A stretch of DNA of 64,000 bases. It comes from Bradyrhizobium sp. 190 (lineage in GTDB: Bacteria; Pseudomonadota; Alphaproteobacteria; Rhizobiales; Xanthobacteraceae). The stretch lies in NCBI RefSeq assembly GCF_023073415.1, contig NZ_JADPJL010000060.1, forward strand, positions 248,001 through 312,000, given 5' to 3'. Positions 8,113 to 15,028 of this stretch are shown one piece after another. The first letter of the stretch is position 1, and the number at the start of each line of letters is the position of its first letter. Below the pieces are notes generated by a model. It made no database searches. It was not told the DNA's origin and worked only from the letters and a program-made list of their open reading frames with translations. The position numbers were made by a program, and so were the translations under genes.

Positions 8113-8940
8113 ATGAGCAAGGCTCTCGCCGTCTTCCACGGCCGGTTCGGTCGCGCGACGGTCTATCAGTTGAACCGCCCCTTCAACATGCACGCGCATC
8201 GCGAAGGGCATCTGATTTTTCATGTCGGTGGAACGCCAGCCCGCATTGATGTGTGCGATGAGCGATGGCTGCTCACAGAAGACTCCATTGTTGCCGTCAA
8301 CCCTTGGGAACCACACAATTTTGTCCCGACGGATATGGAAAACGGCGCGATCTTCTTCGTCCTTTACGTCAACGCCGAATGGTTCGCTCCCGATGCGGCG
8401 CGGGCCCACAGCCTGCGGTTCGGCCGCACCTGCTTCAAGCGTACGGTTCCCCTCGACAAACATATTCGGCGAACCGCAGCGCTGGTCTGCGGCGCGCCTT
8501 CGCTAAGCAGCCTCGATTGCGAACTGAGGCAGTTGATCGACGGTTGCTATGAGGAGAGCTGGCAGACGCCCGAACCGGTGCAGGAGACGCGCACCGCCGC
8601 CGCGGTCACCGACTTTCGCGTCCGCAAATCCATCAAGCTGATGTCCGAAAGCCCGGGCGCCGAGATCGAGCTGGATTCGATCGCGCGGGCGTCGGGGCTA
8701 TCGCGTCCGCACTTCTACCGGCTGTTCCGCACCCAGACCGGCGTCACCCCGAACCTCTATCTCAATACACTCATCATGGAACAGGCGCTCGACGCCCTGG
8801 TCGCGACCGAAGTGCCGATCGCCGATATCGGCTTCGATCTCGGCTTCTCCTCCCAGAGCGGTTTCACGCGCTTCTTCGCCGCCAATGTCGGGATGGCGCC
8901 GACCGAATACCGCCGCGCCGCCAAAGTCTTGCGCCCCTGA
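8113..8940 (+). CDS. AraC-family transcriptional regulator
   Basis: 275 residues. The N-terminal half (to about 150) is a cupin-like sensor (FNMHAHREGHLIFHVGGTPARIDV). The C-terminal third (about 170-272) is a double helix-turn-helix AraC/XylS domain: LDSIARASGLSRPHFYRLFR, then IADIGFDLGFSSQSGFTRFF and the closing GMAPTEYRR. The start is ATG 8113, preceded by GGGAGGGAAGG. It sits between the binding-protein gene and the large Liv/Cox operon, on the same strand, and is the obvious candidate regulator of both. Whether it activates or represses cannot be told. Confidence 0.92.
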   Translation: MSKALAVFHGRFGRATVYQLNRPFNMHAHREGHLIFHVGGTPARIDVCDERWLLTEDSIVAVNPWEPHNFVPTDMENGAIFFVLYVNAEWFAPDAARAHSLRFGRTCFKRTVPLDKHIRRTAALVCGAPSLSSLDCELRQLIDGCYEESWQTPEPVQETRTAAAVTDFRVRKSIKLMSESPGAEIELDSIARASGLSRPHFYRLFRTQTGVTPNLYLNTLIMEQALDALVATEVPIADIGFDLGFSSQSGFTRFFAANVGMAPTEYRRAAKVLRP

Positions 8941-9071
8941 GCGCACCGGGCGCGAAAAGATACTGACAATCAAGTGCAGGGTTTGCGGCGCCGTTAGGAT
9001 GTCCAGAAAACGCGAGCCGAAACGGCCGCGAGCGTCTGGGAGGACGGCATGGCGACGGCCGGGCTGCTACC

Positions 9072-10082
9072 GTGACAAGATTCATCGAACGCCATCCGGC
9101 ATGGGCGCTGATCCTGCTGATCGCGGTCGCGGTGATGCTGTGGCTGGTCCTTGCCGTGTGGCCACCCGGCCTCGAAGAGGCGATCGGCAGGAAGCGGGTC
9201 TTTCTCAACGCCGTCTTCAACGGCATCACGCTCGGCAGCCTCTATTTCCTGGTGGCCAGCGGCTTCACCCTGATTTTCGGCCTGATGCGCAACGTCAATC
9301 TGGCGCATGGTTCGCTCTATCTGTTCGGCGGCTACATCGGTTACGCCATCAGTACCTGGACCGGCTCATGGGTGCTCGGCTTCATCGTCGCGTTCATCGG
9401 CGTGGCGCTGGTCGGGGTAGTCCTGCAAATCGTCGTCTTCCGCCGCATGGAGGGCGAGGATTTGCGCCAGACCATGGTCACGATCGGGCTCTCGATCGTG
9501 TTTGCGGATCTGATGCTGTGGGTATTCGGCGGCGATTTCTATCAGATCCAGACCCCGAACTGGCTGGTTGGCCCGATCGAATTGCCGCTGGTCACAGCGG
9601 TCAAATCGTCGGGCGAGGCAGTCTATCTGCGATACCCGATGGTGCGGCTCGTGATCTTCGTCGCTGCAGTGGTGATCGGCATCGCGATGTGGCTGGCGCT
9701 CAATCGAACCCGCGTCGGGATGATGGTGCGCGCCGGCGTCGATGACCGCGACATGCTCGCCGCGACCGGCGTGCCGATCCAGCTCGTCTTCGTTGCCGTG
9801 TTCGCGCTCGGCGCCGGGCTTGCCGGCATCGCGGGCGTCGTCGGCGGAACCTTTCAGTCGATTTCGCCCGGCGAGGATACCCGCTTTCTGCTGGCTTCCC
9901 TCGTCGTCGTCATTGTCGGCGGCATGGGATCGATCCCGGGCGCGGCGCTGGGCGCCGTCATCATCGGCCTCGCCGAGCAGCTTGGCTCCGTCTACATCCC
10001 GACCTACGCGATCGTGGTGACCTTCCTCATCATGGTGCTGGTGCTGGCGCTGCGGCCGCAGGGCCTCCTGGCGAGGCGCTGA
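9072..10082 (+). CDS. Branched-chain amino-acid-type ABC permease (LivH family)
   Basis: 336-residue multi-span membrane protein. The NGITLGSLYFLVASGFTLIFGLMRNVNLAHGSLYLFGGY segment and the later GGMGSIPGAALGAVIIGLAEQLG segment are diagnostic of LivH. It starts at GTG 9072. It opens the long plus-strand operon: the next gene (LivM type) begins one base after its stop. With the LivM permease and the two ATPases that follow, it would form the importer whose receptor is probably the 6732-7982 protein. The N-terminus has an extra transmembrane helix (about 9-31) before the usual first helix. Confidence 0.93.
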   Translation: MTRFIERHPAWALILLIAVAVMLWLVLAVWPPGLEEAIGRKRVFLNAVFNGITLGSLYFLVASGFTLIFGLMRNVNLAHGSLYLFGGYIGYAISTWTGSWVLGFIVAFIGVALVGVVLQIVVFRRMEGEDLRQTMVTIGLSIVFADLMLWVFGGDFYQIQTPNWLVGPIELPLVTAVKSSGEAVYLRYPMVRLVIFVAAVVIGIAMWLALNRTRVGMMVRAGVDDRDMLAATGVPIQLVFVAVFALGAGLAGIAGVVGGTFQSISPGEDTRFLLASLVVVIVGGMGSIPGAALGAVIIGLAEQLGSVYIPTYAIVVTFLIMVLVLALRPQGLLARR

Positions 10083-10083
10083 C

Positions 10084-11169
10084 ATGTCGCTGGTCCAGGG
10101 CGCGCATCCTCAGACCACACAACCGGCAGAACGGGCGCGCGCGGCGTTGCTGGCATGGCCGGAATTCAACAAGCCGGCTGTCTGGCTGGTGGCGGTGATC
10201 CTCTTGATCATGCCGTTCATCGCCAGCGGCTTCTTCCTGATCGAGATCTTCGCCACGACGCTGATCCTGGGGACCATCGCGCTCAGCCTGATGTTCCTGG
10301 CGGGCTATGGCGGCATGGTCAGCCTGATGCAGCTCACCGTCGCCGGCTTTGCCGCCTACATGGTCGCGGTCTTCGGCATGAGCGCCAACACCAATATCAG
10401 CCTCGGCTGGCCGTGGTGGCTGGCAACGCCGATGGCGCTGGTGCTCGCGACCGCCTTCGGCACGCTCGGCGGCGCACTCGCGGTGCGCACCGAAGGCATC
10501 TACACCATCATGATCACGCTCGCGATCGGTGCGGCGTTCTACTATTTCACCAATCAGAACTGGGCGATCTTCGGCGGCCACACCGGCATCAACACCATCG
10601 CCACGCCGAAATTCTGGGGCGTCGACTGGCGCTCCGACGTCCCCTACTATTACGTCACGCTGGGCGTCGCGGCGTTTTGCTATTTCGCCGTTCAATATGT
10701 CTCGCGCGCGCCGTTCGGCCTGGCGCTGCAGGGCGTGCGCGACAATCCCCGCCGCATGGCGGCGCTCGGCTTCAATGTCAACGCGCACCGCGTGGCGGCC
10801 TACGCCTTCGCATCCTTCATCGCCGCGCTCGGCGGCGTGCTGCAGGTCTGGAACTACCGGCAGATCTCGCCCGGCTCGGTCAGCGTCGGCGCCTGCATCG
10901 ATATCCTGATTATCGCCGTGGTCGGCGGCATCACCCGCCCCATCGGTCCCTTCATCGGCGCATTCATCTTCGTCATCCTGCGCACCTTCGCGCTCGATCT
11001 CCTGGTCAAGTTCGGGCTCGACGGCAATCGCTTCCGCTTGCTGATCGGCCTCGGCTTTCTCGCCATCGTGTTCTGGTCGTCGGACGGCGTGATCGGACTC
11101 TGGGAGCGATGGCGCCGCCGCGCAACGGCTACCGACAAACGCCCGGGCGGAGGCCACGGCCATGGATAG
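10084..11169 (+). CDS. Branched-chain amino-acid-type ABC permease (LivM family)
   Basis: 361-residue membrane protein of the LivM class, with about nine hydrophobic segments, the ALSLMFLAGYGGMVSLMQ region and the cytoplasmic loop SRAPFGLALQGVRDNPRRMAALGF that contacts the ATPase. It starts one base after the LivH-type stop and overlaps the next ATPase gene by 8 bp, so the genes are translationally coupled. It pairs with the LivH-type permease to form the translocation channel. Confidence 0.93.
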   Translation: MSLVQGAHPQTTQPAERARAALLAWPEFNKPAVWLVAVILLIMPFIASGFFLIEIFATTLILGTIALSLMFLAGYGGMVSLMQLTVAGFAAYMVAVFGMSANTNISLGWPWWLATPMALVLATAFGTLGGALAVRTEGIYTIMITLAIGAAFYYFTNQNWAIFGGHTGINTIATPKFWGVDWRSDVPYYYVTLGVAAFCYFAVQYVSRAPFGLALQGVRDNPRRMAALGFNVNAHRVAAYAFASFIAALGGVLQVWNYRQISPGSVSVGACIDILIIAVVGGITRPIGPFIGAFIFVILRTFALDLLVKFGLDGNRFRLLIGLGFLAIVFWSSDGVIGLWERWRRRATATDKRPGGGHGHG

Positions 11170-11944
11170 CGCCGCGCCACGCTTCTCGGCCGTCGGCGCA
11201 GGCGCCGCGCTGGAACTGCGCGGCGTGACGCGGCTGTTCGGCGCGCTCGCGGCGCTGACCGACGTCACCATCACGGTCCGCCCGGGGGAACGCCGCGCCG
11301 TGCTCGGCTCCAACGGCGCCGGCAAGACCACGCTGTTCAATTGCGTGACCGGCGACTTTCCGCCTTCGTCAGGCACCATCCGCTTCTTCGGCGAGGACAT
11401 CACCCACTTCCCGCCTTACGAGCGGATCAGGCGTGGCCTGCGCCGCAACTACCAGATTTCAGCACTGTTCCCCGGCCTCACGGTGAGGGACAATGTCTAC
11501 CTCGCCTGCCGCGGCGTTTCCCGCGGACGATTTTCTCCGCTGCGCCCGGGCGCGAACGACGCCCTCATGCATGCAGCCGAAGCGCTGATCCAGGCGGTGC
11601 ATCTGACGCCGGTCAGGGAACAATTGGTCGCGCAACTCGCGCATGGCCAGCAGCGGCAGCTCGAGATCGCGCTCGCACTCGCCGGCGCCCCGCGCTTCAT
11701 CCTGTTCGACGAGCCGGCCGCGGGCCTCTCCCCCACCGAGCGGCGCGAGCTGATCGAAATCCTGACCTCCCTGCCCGCTCACATCGGCTACATCATCATC
11801 GAGCACGACATGGATGTCGCGCTGCGCGTCGTCGAGAGCGTCACGATGATGCACAACGGCCGCGTCTTCAAGGAAGGCCTGCCGCACGAGATCGAAGCCG
11901 ACCCCGAGGTCCAGGAACTGTATCTGGGGGCCGGCCATGGTTGA
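11162..11944 (+). CDS. ABC transporter ATP-binding protein (LivG family)
   Basis: 260-residue nucleotide-binding subunit. The Walker A motif GSNGAGKTT is at 49-57. The signature region (LAHGQQRQLEIA, from 159) is of the LivG type, with Q in place of the common LSGG form. The Walker B aspartate and glutamate are D183-E184 (FDEPAAGLSP), and the switch histidine is in EHDMDVAL. The usual LivG insert is present between Walker A and signature. It overlaps the LivM gene upstream and the LivF-fusion gene downstream by 8 bp each. Confidence 0.93.
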   Translation: MDSAAPRFSAVGAGAALELRGVTRLFGALAALTDVTITVRPGERRAVLGSNGAGKTTLFNCVTGDFPPSSGTIRFFGEDITHFPPYERIRRGLRRNYQISALFPGLTVRDNVYLACRGVSRGRFSPLRPGANDALMHAAEALIQAVHLTPVREQLVAQLAHGQQRQLEIALALAGAPRFILFDEPAAGLSPTERRELIEILTSLPAHIGYIIIEHDMDVALRVVESVTMMHNGRVFKEGLPHEIEADPEVQELYLGAGHG

Positions 11945-14168
11945 GGTCCGCCGCTCCGCACCCGCCCTCGAAGTCAGGGGCCTCGACGTCTATTACGGCC
12001 ATTCCCATGCCCTGCAGGGCGTCGACCTGACGCTGGATTCAGGCGTGTTCTCGGTGGTCGGCCGCAACGGCATGGGCAAGACCACCCTGTGCAAGACCAT
12101 CATGGGCCTGTTGCGGGCGAGCGGCGGCTCGGTTCGCGTGCGCGGCGAGGACATCACCCGCCTCAGCCCGGCGCGGATCGCGCGGATCGGCGTCGGCTAT
12201 GTTCCGCAGGGACGCCGGCTATGGCGCTCGCTCAGCGTCGCCGAGCATTTGAGCCTCGCCGCCGGAATGCGGCGCGGCGCCTGGACCATCGATCGCATCT
12301 ACGAGACATTTCCCCGCCTGGCCGAACGCAAGGACCATGGCGGTGGCCAGCTCTCGGGCGGCGAACAGCAGATGCTGGCGATCTCGCGCGCGCTTCTCAC
12401 CAACCCGCAGCTGCTCATCATGGACGAGCCGACCGAAGGGCTCGCGCCTGTTATCGTCGCGCAGGTCGAGGAAATGCTGGTAAGTCTCGGCGAAGACGGC
12501 GATATGTCGGTGCTCGTGATCGAGCAGAACATCGGCGTCGCCACCGCGATCTCGAAGAACGTCGCGATCATGGTCAACGGCCGGATCAACCGGATCATCG
12601 ACTCCGCGCGCCTTGCGGCCGACCGCGAGCTACAGCAACGTCTGCTTGGTGTTGGAGTCGTTGGCGTCCACGCTGGGCCGGAAGCGGACATCGAAACCGC
12701 CGATGCAAGCGCCGAAGCACGTCCCGCGCCGTCGCGCACCGCAAGCACAGCGCCAGTCCGGATCTACATCTCCAATCCCACGCTGCCGACGCGCTGGTCG
12801 CAGCCAGCGCCGATTGCGCGGATCGAAGCCGCAGCGCGCACGCTGTCGGCAGGCGTTACGCGCATCGAAGACGCTGCCCGGCAAAAGCGCCAGGTCGGCG
12901 CAGGCGCGCAAACCGCATCCGGGCTCCCCGTCGTCCTCATCGCCGGCACGCTCGATACCAAGGGCGAGGAGCTGCGCTTCATTCGCGACGTGATCGCCGG
13001 ACAGGGCTTGCGGACGCGCCTGGTCGACGTATCAACCAGCGGCAAGCTCTCCACCTGCGACGTCTCCGCCCAGGAAATCGCGCTCAACCACGGACGCGGT
13101 GGGTCGAGCGTGTTCGGCTCCGACCGCGGCGTGTCGGTGACGGCGATGGCGGACGCGTTCGCCAACTGGCTGCGCCGCCAGGGCAATGTCGCGGGCATCA
13201 TTTCGGCGGGCGGCTCCGGCGGTGCCTCACTGGTCGCGCCCGCCATGCGCACCCTTCCCGTCGGCGTGCCGAAGCTCATCATCTCTTCCGTCGCGTCGGG
13301 TGATGTCGGCCCCTATGTGGGGCCTGCCGATATCACGATGATGTATTCGGTCACCGACGTGCAGGGGCTCAACTCGATCTCGCGCGCCGTGCTCGCCAAC
13401 GGCGCCAATGCCATCGCCGGCATGGTGAAGGCGCGTCTGGACAATCAAGCCAAAACCGAACGGAGCGCACCGGCCGATCTGCCGGCGATCGGCATCACCA
13501 TGTTCGGCGTGACGACGCCGGCCGTGCAGAAGATCGCGGCCGACCTGCGCAACGATTTCGAATGTCTGGTCTTCCACGCCACCGGCGTCGGCGGCCGCTC
13601 GATGGAAAAACTGGTCGATTCCGGAATGCTCGCCGCCGTCATCGATCTCACGACGACAGAGGTCTGCGATCTCCTGATGGGCGGCGTATTTCCGGCGACC
13701 GACGACCGCTTTGGCGCGATCATCCGCAGCCGCCTGCCCTTCATCGGCTCTGCCGGCGCGCTGGACATGGTCAATTTCGGCGCGCCCGACACCATTCCCG
13801 AGCGCTATCGCCAGCGCAAATTCCACGTTCACAATCCGGAGGTGACCTTGATGCGCACCACGCCGGAGGAGAACGAGCGCATCGGGCGCTGGATCGGAGA
13901 CAAGCTCAACCGGATGGACGGGCCGGTGCGCTTCTTCCTCCCGGAAGGCGGCATTTCCGCGCTCGATGCGCCGGGCCAGCCATTCTGGGATCCGGAGGCT
14001 GACGCGGCGCTCTTCACCGCACTGGAACGCAGCGTGCGCCAGACCAGCAACCGCCAGCTCATCCGCGTCAAGCGCCACATCAACGAACCCGAATTTGCAT
14101 CCGCCATCGTCAACGCGCTCCGTCCTCTGGTCGGACGCCCGGGGACCCGTCGGAAAGTCGCGAGGTGA
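11937..14168 (+). CDS. Fusion: LivF-type ABC ATPase + Tm-1-like (UPF0261) domain
   Basis: 743 residues in two parts. Residues 1-240 are a complete LivF ATPase: Walker A GRNGMGKTT (42-50), signature LSGGEQQM (139-146), Walker B IMDEPTEGL (161-169). A linker of about 90 residues rich in Ala/Arg follows. Residues 331-740 are a Tm-1-like ATP-binding (UPF0261) domain, with the hallmark AGTLDTKGEEL (336-346), a GGSGGAS loop and FVHATGVGG-like features (VFHATGVGGRSME). An ordinary LivF is about 235-240 aa. I see no stop or frameshift between the parts and both halves have intact motifs. The partner TIM-barrel gene starts at the fusion's stop codon. The role of the Tm-1-like half in bacteria is not known to me. 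Confidence 0.92.
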   Translation: MVEVRRSAPALEVRGLDVYYGHSHALQGVDLTLDSGVFSVVGRNGMGKTTLCKTIMGLLRASGGSVRVRGEDITRLSPARIARIGVGYVPQGRRLWRSLSVAEHLSLAAGMRRGAWTIDRIYETFPRLAERKDHGGGQLSGGEQQMLAISRALLTNPQLLIMDEPTEGLAPVIVAQVEEMLVSLGEDGDMSVLVIEQNIGVATAISKNVAIMVNGRINRIIDSARLAADRELQQRLLGVGVVGVHAGPEADIETADASAEARPAPSRTASTAPVRIYISNPTLPTRWSQPAPIARIEAAARTLSAGVTRIEDAARQKRQVGAGAQTASGLPVVLIAGTLDTKGEELRFIRDVIAGQGLRTRLVDVSTSGKLSTCDVSAQEIALNHGRGGSSVFGSDRGVSVTAMADAFANWLRRQGNVAGIISAGGSGGASLVAPAMRTLPVGVPKLIISSVASGDVGPYVGPADITMMYSVTDVQGLNSISRAVLANGANAIAGMVKARLDNQAKTERSAPADLPAIGITMFGVTTPAVQKIAADLRNDFECLVFHATGVGGRSMEKLVDSGMLAAVIDLTTTEVCDLLMGGVFPATDDRFGAIIRSRLPFIGSAGALDMVNFGAPDTIPERYRQRKFHVHNPEVTLMRTTPEENERIGRWIGDKLNRMDGPVRFFLPEGGISALDAPGQPFWDPEADAALFTALERSVRQTSNRQLIRVKRHINEPEFASAIVNALRPLVGRPGTRRKVAR

Positions 14169-14170
14169 CC

Positions 14171-15004
14171 ATGGCGAAGTTCGAACGTTCAGCCATCCTG
14201 AAGAAGTTTCGCAACATGGCCGCCAAGGGCGAGCCGATCGTCGGCGGCGGCGCCGGCACTGGTCTTTCCGCCAAATGCGAGGAAGCCGGCGGCGTCGACC
14301 TCATCGTCATCTACAATTCCGGCCGCTACCGCATGGCGGGACGCGGCTCGCTCGCCGGACTGATGCCCTATGGCGATGCCAACGCGATCGTGGTGGAAAT
14401 GGCCGGCGAAGTGCTCCCGGTCGTCACGAAGACGCCGGTGCTGGCCGGCGTCAACGGGACCGACCCGTTCCGCGACATGGACCTTTTCCTGGACCAGTTG
14501 AAGACGCTTGGCTTTGCCGGCGTACAGAACTTTCCGACCGTCGGACTGATTGACGGCGTATTTCGCGCCAATCTCGAGGAAACCGGCATGTCCTACGCGC
14601 TGGAGATCGACATGATCGCCAAGGCGCATGACAAGGACATGCTGACGACGCCCTATGTATTCAGCGAAAGCCAGGCCACGGCCATGGCCATCGCGGGCGC
14701 GGACATTATTGTCTGCCACCTCGGCCTGACCACCGGCGGCGCAATTGGCGCGCACACCGCATTAAAACTCGAAGACTGCCCGGAACAGATCGACACCTGG
14801 GCGGCAGCGGCGCTCTGCGTCAATCCGGACATACTGGTGCTGGCCCATGGCGGTCCCATCGCCGAGCCTGATGATGCCGACTTCATCATGAAACACACGC
14901 GCAAGTGCCACGGCTTCTACGGCGCCTCCTCGATGGAGCGCCTGCCGGTGGAGCGGGCGCTCACGGAACAGGTTCGTAAATTCAAGGCGATCGGCGCGCG
15001 ATAA
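14171..15004 (+). CDS. Phosphoenolpyruvate hydrolase-family TIM-barrel protein
   Basis: 277 residues from ATG 14171 (a GTG two codons earlier, overlapping the previous stop, is an alternative; AGGTG precedes the ATG). The sequence fits the PEP-hydrolase/IGPS-like TIM-barrel family: a GGGAGTGLSAKCEEAGGVDLIVIYNSGRYRM opening, the mid-barrel GVQNFPTVGLIDG, and the GGAIGAHTALKL loop. In plants and fungi the same barrel forms the C-terminal half of Tm-1-type proteins whose N-terminal half is UPF0261. Here the two halves are adjacent genes, so they probably act as one complex. The reaction is not established. Confidence 0.87.
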   Translation: MAKFERSAILKKFRNMAAKGEPIVGGGAGTGLSAKCEEAGGVDLIVIYNSGRYRMAGRGSLAGLMPYGDANAIVVEMAGEVLPVVTKTPVLAGVNGTDPFRDMDLFLDQLKTLGFAGVQNFPTVGLIDGVFRANLEETGMSYALEIDMIAKAHDKDMLTTPYVFSESQATAMAIAGADIIVCHLGLTTGGAIGAHTALKLEDCPEQIDTWAAAALCVNPDILVLAHGGPIAEPDDADFIMKHTRKCHGFYGASSMERLPVERALTEQVRKFKAIGAR

Positions 15005-15028
15005 CGCCGGGAGCAAAGGGAGGAAGAG

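Noticed and set aside
10030..11403. Long minus-strand frame opposite the LivM/LivG genes
   Set aside because: Product is rich in Asp/Glu/Arg/His/Ala with no domain, while the other strand encodes intact permease and ATPase motifs.
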